This document shows, piece by piece, positions 9,329 through 16,506 of a DNA stretch of 64,000 nucleotides. The stretch spans positions 18,041 through 82,040 of the forward strand of contig NZ_SMKV01000025.1 in NCBI RefSeq assembly GCF_004348445.1, in the 5' to 3' direction. The notes beneath the pieces are model-generated. The model saw only the letters and a program-made list of their open reading frames with translations, made no database searches and was not told the DNA's origin. The position numbers and the translations under genes were made by a program. Source of the stretch: Saccharopolyspora aridisoli (GTDB lineage Bacteria; Actinomycetota; Actinomycetes; Mycobacteriales; Pseudonocardiaceae). Every line of letters begins with the position of its first letter. The first letter of the stretch is position 1.

Positions 9329-9780
9329 TCACGTCGCACTCCCCCGGATCTCCACCTGCGCGTGGCGGAAGAGGCCCTCCAACGCAGCGGCCACGGGCAG
9401 CGCCAGCATCGCGCCGAGCACACCGGCCAACGCACCTCCGACGAGGATCGCGACGAACACCCCCAGCGAGCTGAGCTCGACGGTCCGGCGTAGACCCGCG
9501 GTGCGATCAGGCAGTCCCGATCGCCTGGGGATCACGAAGAGCAAGTCCCTGGCTCAGCGCCGCCAGCGAGGCGGGCGTCGCGCCGATCTGCGGAATCGTG
9601 TCCAGCAGCGCGACCGCCACGGCGAGCAACGGGGATGAGGCACACCACGACCAGGAAGAACACGAACGACCGGCGCCGGCGCACAACGACACGACGAGCT
9701 GCCCGGTCACGTAGCGACAACGCGAAGACGACCCCGTGCGGAGACCGGGCCGGGAACTTCACGAAGGCGGGGAACGACGC
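9329..9780 (-). pseudogene. Decayed AI-2E-family permease
   Basis: Fragments of a typical AI-2E transporter C-terminal half can be read in order but in different frames. They are YVTGQLVVSLCAG (about 9680-9720), SFVFFLVVVCLIP (about 9635-9675), PLLAVAVALLDTIPQIGA (about 9580-9630), LIAPRV (about 9492-9510), and RRTVELSSLGVFVAILVGGAL to the stop (9329-9495). At least three frame changes are needed. The segment that normally joins AIGTA to the LIAPRV motif (the family's IYQQxEN region) is missing. No N-terminal half is visible, so this is a non-functional remnant. Confidence 0.8.
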
Positions 9781-9890
9781 CAAGAGCGGCCACCGCACCG
9801 TGGGGCCTGCGGCGGGCTCGGCCACCGCACCCAACACGACGGGGCGAGGTGGTTCGCGAGTCCCGCGAACACACCTCGCCCTGAGGTCCG

Positions 9891-10257
9891 TGGAGGTGCC
9901 GGGAATCGAACCCGGGTCCTCCGTCGCTTCACCAAGGCTTCTCCGTGCGCAGTCCGCTATGCCTCTACTCGGCTCCACCGGTCACGCGAACCAGCCGGTG
10001 TGACGAGCCCAGTCGCTGTTCGATGTCCCGCTGGGTCCCGCGACCGAACCCAGCGGTGGAGCCTCCTAGCTGATGCCGGATTCCGGGACGGAGGCGTTCC
10101 CGGTCCGACAGAGTCGCTCCTCGCTCAGGCGGCGAGGGCGAACTCGCGCTGACTCTTGTCGGCGCTTATTTGTTTGCGGCGACGCTCACGGTGGTCTCCC
10201 GCCTGCACCGGCACGCTTCCCAAGGATCAACGTACGGAGTCGAAACCGTTCACCCCC
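9891..10257 (-). ncRNA. ssrA: Transfer-messenger RNA (tmRNA)
   Basis: On the minus strand the RNA begins GGGGGTGAACGGTTTCGACT at 10257. It ends in a T-arm (CCGGGTTCGATTCCCGG) followed by acceptor strand CACCTCC and discriminator A at 9891. The acceptor halves GGGGGTG and CACCTCC pair with one G-U. The 3' CCA is not encoded (CGG follows). The resume codon GCC opens a tag frame at 10163. tmRNA with SmpB rescues stalled ribosomes and tags the nascent chain for proteolysis. smpB lies about 1 kb upstream on the same strand. Confidence 0.97.
10125..10163 (-). other. tmRNA proteolysis tag reading frame
   Basis: Twelve codons and a TGA encode ADKSQREFALAA. The Ala is set by the GCC resume codon after AAATAAGC, matching the position in the Mycobacterium tmRNA whose tag I recall as ADSHQRDYALAA. 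The ALAA end is the degradation signal recognised by Clp proteases. Confidence 0.93.
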
Positions 10258-10276
10258 ATGTCCATGCTCCACTTGC

Positions 10277-10296
10277 CACCGGTTTTCGAACCGGTG
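10277..10296 (-). promoter_or_regulatory. Inverted repeat just upstream of ssrA
   Basis: CACCGGTT and AACCGGTG form a perfect 8-bp inverted repeat around a TTCG loop, 20 bases before the tmRNA 5' end and 47 bases after the hydrolase stop. It may terminate the smpB operon or shape the ssrA promoter; the sequence does not decide. Confidence 0.4.
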
Positions 10297-10342
10297 TCCA
10301 ACAGGATAACGCCTCGGGCCCAGGCGATCATTCCCACATCCC

Positions 10343-11245
10343 TCATACCGTCAACCCCAGCAGCTTCGCCGGTGTGTCGTGCAGCACCGCGCGCAGGAAG
10401 GGCTTGCCGAGTCGCGGGTCACCACCTGCCCAATCGGCGATGGCCGCGAGCTGGTCGGCGTACTGGTACGGGATGTTCGGGTAGTCGGTGCCCAGCACGA
10501 TCCGGTCGGGGCGCGCGGCGATCCGGGCCGCCCAGTCCTTCGGCAGCGGCGCGATCTTCTCGCTGAACGCCACGCCGACCATGGTCGTGTCCAGGTGCAC
10601 CCGCGGATAGCGCTCCACCAGGTTCAACGCCGCGAGGTAGTCGGGCATTCCGGCGTGCGCGAGCACCGCGGTCAGCCTCGGGTGCCTGCGCAGGACGCCC
10701 TCGAACACGTCCAGCCCGGTGTAGGCACCGGGGATCGGACCGTTCCCGCAGTGCACGACGACCGGCACGCCGGTCTCGCCGAGCAGGCCCCACGCCTGGT
10801 CCAGCAACGGGTCGCGCGGATCGAACGAACCCACCTGGACGTGCATCTTCACGCAGCGGGCACCCGCGTCCAGCGCGCGAGCGAGGTAGTCGCCCACCCC
10901 GGGTTCGGGGTAGATGGTGGCGGTCGGAACCGCGTCCGGCGTGCGCTGGGCGAAATCGAGAACCCAGTCGTTGAGCCACTCGGCCATCGCGGGCTTGTGC
11001 GCGTAGACGAGCGGGGCGAACGCCCGCAGTCCGAACTCGCGCAGCAGCCGCACCCGGGTGGACTCGTCGTGCCGGTAGAAGATGTCCCACCGCATCCCGT
11101 AGTGCTCGGAGGCGTTGTCGAAGTACGCCCACACCTTGTCCAGCACGTTCGGCGGCAGGAAGTGGGTGTGGAGGTCGACCAGACCCGGCAAGCCGAGTTC
11201 GTCCAGCCAAGCGGGAATTCGGTTGTCGTCGTGCGGTGCCGTCAA
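10343..11245 (-). CDS. Amidohydrolase-family metal-dependent hydrolase
   Basis: This TIM-barrel protein of about 300 residues carries the amidohydrolase-2 (PF04909-like) landmarks. These are a metal-binding LVDLHTHFLPP near the N-terminus, VVVHCGNGP, LAHAGMPDYLA and GTDYPNIPY with the late aspartate. Such enzymes hydrolyse or decarboxylate small ring compounds; the substrate is unknown. The chosen start is TTG 11245, which sits two bases from the smpB stop (TGACTTGACG), implying translational coupling with smpB. No other in-frame start fits outside smpB. Confidence 0.85.
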   Translation of the reverse strand: MTAPHDDNRIPAWLDELGLPGLVDLHTHFLPPNVLDKVWAYFDNASEHYGMRWDIFYRHDESTRVRLLREFGLRAFAPLVYAHKPAMAEWLNDWVLDFAQRTPDAVPTATIYPEPGVGDYLARALDAGARCVKMHVQVGSFDPRDPLLDQAWGLLGETGVPVVVHCGNGPIPGAYTGLDVFEGVLRRHPRLTAVLAHAGMPDYLAALNLVERYPRVHLDTTMVGVAFSEKIAPLPKDWAARIAARPDRIVLGTDYPNIPYQYADQLAAIADWAGGDPRLGKPFLRAVLHDTPAKLLGLTV

Positions 11246-11246
11246 G

Positions 11247-11723
11247 TCAGCGCCGGCCCTTTCGCGCGCGCCCGATGGCGCGCTGGATCTCGCGTTCCAC
11301 ATCGCGCTTGGCGATGTCCTGACGCTTGTCGTGCGCCTTCTTGCCTCGCGCCAGGGCGAGCTCGACCTTGGCCTTGCCGTCGCTGAAGTACAGCGACATC
11401 GGCACCAGGCTCAGACCGCTCTCCTTGATCTTGCCGACCAACCGCTCGATCTCGTGCCGGTGCAGCAGGAGCTTGCGGGAGCGCCGCGGTTCGTGGTTGG
11501 TCCACGTCCCCTCGGTGTACTCGGGGATGTGGACGTTGCGCAGCCAGACCTCGCCGTCGTCCACAGTGGCGAAGCCGTCGACGAGCTGCGCCTTGCCCTG
11601 GCGCAGGCTCTTGACCTCGGTACCGGTCAGCGCGATGCCGGCCTCGTAGACGTCGAGCACCGACCAGTCATGCCGCGCCTTGCGGTTCTGCGAGATGACC
11701 TTGCGGCCGCGTTCCTTCACCAT
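11247..11723 (-). CDS. smpB: SsrA-binding protein SmpB
   Basis: SmpB binds tmRNA and brings it to stalled ribosomes. The 158-residue sequence shows the family core: [38 protein letters not shown] and [21 protein letters not shown]. The basic C-terminal tail ([20 protein letters not shown]) folds into the mRNA channel. It lies in the order prfB-ftsE-ftsX-smpB and overlaps the translation signals of the hydrolase downstream. Confidence 0.97.
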   Translation of the reverse strand: MVKERGRKVISQNRKARHDWSVLDVYEAGIALTGTEVKSLRQGKAQLVDGFATVDDGEVWLRNVHIPEYTEGTWTNHEPRRSRKLLLHRHEIERLVGKIKESGLSLVPMSLYFSDGKAKVELALARGKKAHDKRQDIAKRDVEREIQRAIGRARKGRR

Positions 11724-11801
11724 GCGAACAACTCTAGTCCTCGTGTCACCCGGTTAGACCGAACTCGGCGGCCCCTCCAGCAGGGACCGCCGAGCACCAG
11801 G

Positions 11802-12704
11802 TTACAGCCGCACGTACAGGCGGAGCGTGACGTAACCGGTGACCGCGGAGATCACCGCGGAGACCAGCAGCAGGATCGGCGAGATCAGCGCGATGTCGCC
11901 CCATTCGACGGCCGGGATGATGCCGGTGCCCAGCACCGGCCCCATGACCCGGTCGATGAACGCCGCCTTCGCGATCAGCAGACCGCCGATCGCCAGCACC
12001 GCACCGATCAGACCCGACACCATCGCTTCCAGGAGGAACGGCAGCTGCGTGTACCAGCGGGTCGCGCCCACCAGGCGCATGATGCCGGTCTCCGTGCGGC
12101 GGGTGAACGCCGAGAGCTGAATGGTGTTGGAGATCAGCAGCAACGCGGCCAACGCCTGCACCAGCGCGATCGAGAACGTCGCGTTGCGGACGCCGTTGAG
12201 GATGTCGAACAACCGGTCCAGGTACTCCGCCTGGTCGACGACGCTGTCCACGCCCGGCTTGCTGGCGAACTCGGCCTGGATCTGCGGGAAGCGCTCCGGG
12301 TCGGTGAGCTTCACGCGCAGCGAGGCCGGCATCGCCTCGGCGCGGGCGACGTCCTTGAGCTCCGGCTGCGACTCGAAGACCTTGTTGAAGCTGGCGAACG
12401 CCTGCTCCCGGTTCTCGTACTTGACCGACTGGACGCCCTCGGCATTCTTGAGCGCCGACTTGACCGAGGCGCAGGGCTGCTGGCTGCAGTCGGTGTCATT
12501 GGCGCTGACGTCGTCGGTCATGAACACCACGACCTCGACGCGGTCCTGGTAGGTGTCCTGCATCTTGTCGATGAGCCGGACCACCAGCAGACCGCCACCG
12601 AGCAGACCCACCGAGATGGCGGTCGTCAGGATCATCGCGATGGTCATCGTCACGTTGCGCCGAAGGCCGTTGACGACCTCGCTGAATACGAAGCTCGCAC
12701 GCAT
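11802..12704 (-). CDS. ftsX: Cell division ABC transporter permease FtsX
   Basis: FtsX is the membrane partner of FtsE and transmits its ATPase cycle to peptidoglycan hydrolases at the septum. The 300-residue protein has a cytoplasmic N-terminus with VVNGLRRNVTMT, a first helix at about residues 21-45, and a large extracellular domain (about 50-170). That domain contains the cysteine pair CSQQPC. Three C-terminal helices follow, with RRTEIGIMRLVGAT-like sequence RRTETGIMRLVGATRW between them. The gene starts 75 bases after the ftsE stop. Confidence 0.96.
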   Translation of the reverse strand: MRASFVFSEVVNGLRRNVTMTIAMILTTAISVGLLGGGLLVVRLIDKMQDTYQDRVEVVVFMTDDVSANDTDCSQQPCASVKSALKNAEGVQSVKYENREQAFASFNKVFESQPELKDVARAEAMPASLRVKLTDPERFPQIQAEFASKPGVDSVVDQAEYLDRLFDILNGVRNATFSIALVQALAALLLISNTIQLSAFTRRTETGIMRLVGATRWYTQLPFLLEAMVSGLIGAVLAIGGLLIAKAAFIDRVMGPVLGTGIIPAVEWGDIALISPILLLVSAVISAVTGYVTLRLYVRL

Positions 12705-12779
12705 CTTGGGTCAGCTTTCCTGCCGTTCGGGGGTGTGTGTCCTCGGGTGCACGGGCCGGGCGATCGGGGTCGCGCCGGA

Positions 12780-13469
12780 TCAGCGGCCGACGCCGTACAC
12801 GCCACGGGCGTCGTCGCGGATGACCCGGCCGAGGCTGAGCTCCACGACGCGACGGCGCATCGAGTCGACGATGCCGTGGTCGTGCGTGGCCATCACGACG
12901 GTGGTGCCGGTGCGGTTGATCCGCTCCAGCAGCAGCATGATGTCCTGGCTCGTGTCGGGGTCCAGGTTTCCCGTCGGCTCATCGCACAGCAGCACCAGCG
13001 GCCGGTTGACGAAGGCGCGCGCGATGGCGACGCGCTGCTGCTCACCACCGGAGAGCTCGTTGGGCATCCGGTCGGCCTTGCCGTCGAGTCCCACCAGCTG
13101 CAGCACCTGCGGGACCACGCGCTGGATGTCGGCGCGCGGCTTGCCGATGACCTCCAACGCGAACGCGACGTTCTCGGCCACGGTCTTGTTGTTCAGCAGC
13201 CGGAAGTCCTGGAAGACGCATCCGATGCGCTGACGCAACCGGGGCACCCGGCGGCGGGGCAGCTTCGCGACGTTCCAGTCCGCGACGAAGACCCGGCCAC
13301 GGCTGGGCACATCCTCGCGCAGCAGGAGGCGCATGAACGTCGACTTACCGGAGCCCGATGGCCCGATGAGGAACACGAACTCGCCCTTGTCGATGCCCAC
13401 AGAGACATCGTCGAGAGCGGGCCGGGTCGACGTCTTGTACGTCTTGGACACGTGCTCAAGGCGGATCAC
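12780..13469 (-). CDS. ftsE: Cell division ATP-binding protein FtsE
   Basis: This is an ABC ATPase of 229 residues, the usual FtsE length. It shows Walker [11 protein letters not shown]-loop CVFQDFRLL, signature [14 protein letters not shown], Walker [14 protein letters not shown] and the switch histidine in [10 protein letters not shown]. The GTG at 13469 follows a GGGGG ribosome site and gives the normal [11 protein letters not shown] beginning. FtsE drives FtsX; the pair is essential or important for septal growth in Actinobacteria. Confidence 0.97.
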   Translation of the reverse strand: MIRLEHVSKTYKTSTRPALDDVSVGIDKGEFVFLIGPSGSGKSTFMRLLLREDVPSRGRVFVADWNVAKLPRRRVPRLRQRIGCVFQDFRLLNNKTVAENVAFALEVIGKPRADIQRVVPQVLQLVGLDGKADRMPNELSGGEQQRVAIARAFVNRPLVLLCDEPTGNLDPDTSQDIMLLLERINRTGTTVVMATHDHGIVDSMRRRVVELSLGRVIRDDARGVYGVGR

Positions 13470-13571
13470 GGCCGGGAGTTTACCCCCGCCCGATAGGGCG
13501 ACCCGCACTCACCCACAGAGGTGGCCGCACCAGCTATGACCAGGGGTTTCAACAGACGCGCTGGGCGTCGA

Positions 13572-14678
13572 TCAGGCCACGCTCTGCTGCTGGCGACGCC
13601 AGCGGATCCCGGCTTCCAGGAAACCGTCGATGTCGCCGTCGAGAACCGCGTCGGGATTGCCCACCTCGTGCTCGGTCCGCAGGTCCTTGACCATCTGGTA
13701 CGGGTGCAGCACGTAGGAGCGCATCTGGTTGCCCCAGCTGGAGCCGCCGTCCTTGAGGGCGTCGAGCTCGGCGCGCTCCTCCTCCTTCTTCCGGGCCAGC
13801 AGCTTGGACTGGAGCACGCGCATCGCGGCGGCCTTGTTCTGCAGCTGCGACTTCTCGTTCTGGCAGGACACCACCACGCCGGTCGGGATGTGCGTGATGC
13901 GCACGGCCGAGTCGGTGGTGTTCACGCTCTGCCCACCGGGACCGGAGGAGCGGAAGACGTCGACGCGGATGTCCTTCTCCGGGATCTCGACGTGGTCGGT
14001 CTCCTCGACGACCGGCAGCACCTCGACACCGGCGAAGGAGGTCTGGCGGCGGCCCTGGTTGTCGAACGGCGAGATCCGCACCAGGCGGTGCGTGCCCTGC
14101 TCGATGGACAGGGTGCCGTAGGCGTAGGGCGCGTTGACCCGGAACGTCGCCGACTTCAGGCCGGCCTCTTCGGCGTAGGAGGTGTCGTAGACCTCGGCCG
14201 GGTAGGAGTGCCGCTCGGCCCAGCGCAGGTACATGCGCATCAGCATCTCGGCGAAGTCGGCGGCGTCGACGCCACCGGCCTCCGCGCGGATGGTGACCAC
14301 TGCTTCGCGCTGGTCGTACTCGCCGGAGAGCAGGGTCCGGACCTCCAGGCTTTCGAGGTCCTTGGCGAGGCGGTCGCGCTCCTCGTCGGCCTCGGCCAGA
14401 CCGGAGCTGTCGCCCTCGTCCTCGCTGAGCTCGTAGAGGACTTCGAGGTCCTCGACGCGCTGGCGGAGCTCGGAGATGCGGCGCAGGTCGGCCTGCCGGT
14501 GCACGAGGCGGCTGCTGACGCGCTGCGCGTTGTCGACGTCGTCCCAGAGATCGGGCTTGGCCGCCTCCTGCTCCAGCTCGGAGATCTCCGCGCGGAGGGC
14601 GTCGAGATCCATCACGCTCTCGATACCTTCGAGCGTGTTGGACAGTTCCTTGAGGGAGGCCGCGACGTCGGGATTCAC
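13572..14678 (-). CDS. prfB: Peptide chain release factor 2
   Basis: RF2 terminates translation at UGA and UAA. The 368-residue protein has the codon-reading tripeptide SPF (residues 203-205) and the catalytic GGQ (248-250). The protein reads in one frame from the GTG start, so the programmed +1 frameshift found in many bacterial prfB genes is absent, as is usual in Actinobacteria. It heads the prfB-ftsE-ftsX-smpB group; 102 bases separate it from ftsE. Confidence 0.97.
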   Translation of the reverse strand: MNPDVAASLKELSNTLEGIESVMDLDALRAEISELEQEAAKPDLWDDVDNAQRVSSRLVHRQADLRRISELRQRVEDLEVLYELSEDEGDSSGLAEADEERDRLAKDLESLEVRTLLSGEYDQREAVVTIRAEAGGVDAADFAEMLMRMYLRWAERHSYPAEVYDTSYAEEAGLKSATFRVNAPYAYGTLSIEQGTHRLVRISPFDNQGRRQTSFAGVEVLPVVEETDHVEIPEKDIRVDVFRSSGPGGQSVNTTDSAVRITHIPTGVVVSCQNEKSQLQNKAAAMRVLQSKLLARKKEEERAELDALKDGGSSWGNQMRSYVLHPYQMVKDLRTEHEVGNPDAVLDGDIDGFLEAGIRWRRQQQSVA

Positions 14679-14756
14679 AGTGCTCAGGGTACTTCACCGA
14701 CAACCGGCCGCCCACGAGGACGGCACTGATCGCCTTTCTCCTGCGGGCGAACGCGA

Positions 14757-14792
14757 ACAACGGCTGCGCCGATCGAGCGGCGCAGCCGTTGT
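14757..14792 (-). terminator. Terminator of the PadR-like gene
   Basis: ACAACGGCTGCGCC and GGCGCAGCCGTTGT form a perfect 14-bp stem with an 8-base loop, between the PadR-like stop (14812) and the prfB start. This indicates prfB has its own promoter. Confidence 0.75.
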
Positions 14793-14811
14793 CCTCGAGC
14801 GGATCCGGGCG

Positions 14812-15309
14812 TCAATCGGGGATCGAATCGAGGAGCTTGTTGATCGCCCGGTTGTAGGCGACGGTGAAGTCCGCTGCGGCCTTCTCGTAGGCGTCACCCG
14901 CCGTCTTGGCAGCGTTGCGGGCCTCGTCCATCTTCACCGCGGTCTGCGCGCGGGCGGACTCGACGAGCGCGGCGCGCTGACGCGGGGTGAGGGTGCCGGA
15001 GTAGACCAGCTTGAGGATCAGCGGGCTGCGGACGTTGTCAGGCCCGGGCGCAGTGTTCAGCCATGACTTGAAGGCCTTCTTCCCGGCCGCCGTGATCGCG
15101 TACTGCTGGCTGGAGCGCGGCCCCTGCTTGCCGAGGCGCAGCAGACCGTCCTCGGTCAGCGCGGGCAGCTCGCGGTACACCTGGCTGCGGGTGACGCTGA
15201 AGAACCCGGCGAAGCGCTCGGTGGCCGCGGCGACCAGCTGGCCACCAGTCTTCGGCCCTTCGTGCAGTAGTCCCAACAGGGCAGCGGATGTCGCATTCAG
15301 CTCGCTCAC
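14812..15309 (-). CDS. PadR-family-like transcriptional regulator
   Basis: The first 90 residues form a winged helix: LNATSAALLGLLHEGPKTGGQLV, FFSVTRSQVYRELPALTEDGLL and SSQQYAITAAGKKAF. This is the PadR layout with a helix-turn-helix, a recognition helix and a beta wing. The C-terminal 70 residues are helical and probably dimerise. GTG 15309 is chosen because the upstream frame is poor and this start gives the normal PadR beginning. Two copies of GTCCACAGTGG lie 32-55 bases upstream and are candidate operators for self-regulation. Confidence 0.82.
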   Translation of the reverse strand: MSELNATSAALLGLLHEGPKTGGQLVAAATERFAGFFSVTRSQVYRELPALTEDGLLRLGKQGPRSSQQYAITAAGKKAFKSWLNTAPGPDNVRSPLILKLVYSGTLTPRQRAALVESARAQTAVKMDEARNAAKTAGDAYEKAAADFTVAYNRAINKLLDSIPD

Positions 15310-15666
15310 GACACCAACGGTGCCACGTCGCGACGGAGCTGTCCACAGTGGTCGGCGCTTCTGTCCACAGTGGTTGCACTTGACTGGTCCGAGTGGACGA
15401 ACCATTCCGCCATTGGTTCCAGGCCGGAATTACCGGATTTTCGGCGTGCGGGGGCTCGATGATCACAGATCCCACCCGAATGCAGCCCTCGTAGATGTAC
15501 GCATTGCAACCGCGCGCCCGTCCATTCGCCTGTATGGGGGTTCTTGGCCGCGCAATGAGGTGCTATCACTTTCCGAAACTGCACAACTACAGGTGGTTAC
15601 CCTCACGCTGCTGTTGGCCGCCGGGTCGCCGGCGGGCGCACGGCATGGAAAGCAGGAGGTTCGGGC
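15310..15666. other. Regulatory intergenic region between the PadR-like and zinc-ribbon genes
   Basis: These 357 bases separate divergently transcribed genes. The left end carries the paired GTCCACAGTGG sites. The right end has the AGGAGG ribosome site of the small gene at 15667. Short ORFs in between have no ribosome site or family resemblance. No RNA gene seen. Confidence 0.5.
15339..15374. promoter_or_regulatory. Two direct copies of a palindromic site, 22 bp apart
   Basis: CTGTCCACAGTGGT occurs at 15339-15352 and 15361-15374, so both copies lie on the same face of the helix. The core CCACaGTGG is a perfect inverted repeat. Its left part also resembles the actinobacterial DnaA box TTGTCCACA. 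Position upstream of the PadR-like start suggests an operator. Confidence 0.55.
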
Positions 15667-15891
15667 GTGCATCGCAGTTGGTTGCGTACCAAGGTCAACG
15701 AGAGCAAGGAGAAGGTGGCCCAGAAGGTCACCGAACGAGCCAAGTCCATGGTCCCGGTGCAGCGCGGCGCCGAGACGGACACCTGCATGGTCTGCGGCCG
15801 CACCATGCGCCAAACGGCCGTGGTTCGAGGCGAGGGCAGGGTCTGCTCCCCCAGCTGCGCTCGCAAGTGGGCCGAAGGACTGAAGGACTGA
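15667..15891 (+). CDS. Small zinc-ribbon-like protein
   Basis: This 74-residue protein has a basic, Lys-rich N-terminal helix (residues 5-30, KVNESKEKVAQKVTERAKS). A four-cysteine knuckle follows (CMVCG ... VCSPSC; C-x2-C and C-x3-C), likely to bind one zinc. GTG 15667 follows a strong GGAGG site. No function is known to me. It is followed by a bidirectional terminator shared with the tRNA gene. Confidence 0.72.
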   Translation: MHRSWLRTKVNESKEKVAQKVTERAKSMVPVQRGAETDTCMVCGRTMRQTAVVRGEGRVCSPSCARKWAEGLKD

Positions 15892-15903
15892 AGGAAAAAG
15901 AAA

Positions 15904-15929
15904 AGTGCCTCCGGATGACCGGAGGCACT
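15904..15929. terminator. Bidirectional terminator
   Basis: AGTGCCTCCGG and CCGGAGGCACT form a perfect 11-bp stem with loop ATGA. On the minus strand it is followed by TTTTCTTTTT, a strong U-tract for the tRNA transcript. On the plus strand CTTCTCT follows, serving the zinc-ribbon gene. Confidence 0.9.
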
Positions 15930-15936
15930 CTTCTCT

Positions 15937-16051
15937 AGTAGCGGGGACAGGATTTGAACCTGCGACCTCTGGGTTATGAGCCCAGCGAGCTACCGAACTG
16001 CTCCACCCCGCGCCGTCGGCTGAAGTTTCCAGCCGCTTCGTTCTGTTGTAA
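15937..16051. repeat. 115-bp direct repeat, copy 1 (tRNA-fMet plus leader)
   Basis: This unit is identical base for base to 16251-16365. It covers the tRNA and about 39 bases of 5' leader with its hairpin. The flanking sequences differ, so the duplication is limited to the expression unit. Confidence 0.95.
15939..16012 (-). tRNA. Initiator tRNA-fMet (CAT), copy 1
   Basis: The 74-nt cloverleaf starts CGCGGGGTGGAGCAG and has anticodon loop CTCATAA. Its acceptor end CCCCGCTA leaves C1 unpaired against T72, the initiator hallmark. Three G-C pairs (GGG/CCC) stack below the anticodon loop. CCA is not encoded. The minus-strand leader forms hairpin CGGCTG-N7-CAGCCG right before the 5' end. Confidence 0.95.
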
Positions 16052-16212
16052 TGGGAACTCTACACCCCCGGGAAAACACCCTTCACACGGGGTCCCGAAA
16101 CCGATCTTCCCAGCTCACGAGACCGGGACCAAGGGCCACGATCGACCTGGATGCAATCACCGAAGCGCGGGCCCTACGGGGCTCGGCCACGTGAAGACAT
16201 CGAGGAAGAGAA

Positions 16213-16243
16213 AAATCCCCCTCGGCGAAGCCAAGGGGGATTT
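16213..16243 (-). terminator. Terminator of the second tRNA-fMet gene
   Basis: AAATCCCCCT and AGGGGGATTT form a 10-bp stem around an inner GGC/GCC pair. On the minus strand it runs into TTTTTCTC, a typical intrinsic terminator. Confidence 0.85.
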
Positions 16244-16250
16244 CCTAACC

Positions 16251-16365
16251 AGTAGCGGGGACAGGATTTGAACCTGCGACCTCTGGGTTATGAGCCCAGC
16301 GAGCTACCGAACTGCTCCACCCCGCGCCGTCGGCTGAAGTTTCCAGCCGCTTCGTTCTGTTGTAA
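16251..16365. repeat. 115-bp direct repeat, copy 2
   Basis: Second copy of the tRNA-fMet unit; see 15937-16051. The two copies start 314 bases apart. Confidence 0.95.
16253..16326 (-). tRNA. Initiator tRNA-fMet (CAT), copy 2
   Basis: Identical to the copy at 15939-16012, including the C1-T72 mismatch and unencoded CCA. Transcribed in the same direction, with its own terminator (16213-16243). Confidence 0.95.
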
Positions 16366-16449
16366 CACCAGCTTACGGGCCGAGTCACGGCCGTTCAATC
16401 CGGGGGTGGTTAAGCGTTTCGCACCCGCCCTGACCTGGCCTTCAAATGC

Positions 16450-16491
16450 GTCGGCGGGGCGGGAACCGCGCCGGTTCCCCACCCCGCCGAC
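16450..16491 (-). terminator. Terminator of the UPF0182 gene
   Basis: GTCGGCGGGGCGGGAAC pairs with GTTCCCCACCCCGCCGAC (one bulged base), 15 bases past the minus-strand stop. There is no U-tract. Confidence 0.7.
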
Positions 16492-16506
16492 TTCCACACG
16501 GACGGC

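Noticed and set aside
13572..14678. Programmed +1 frameshift in prfB
   Set aside because: The gene reads in one frame from the GTG start with no early in-frame UGA.
15339..15374. Paired TGTCCACA sequences as a replication origin (DnaA boxes)
   Set aside because: Only two boxes, no AT-rich unwinding region and no dnaA or dnaN nearby; an operator explains them better.
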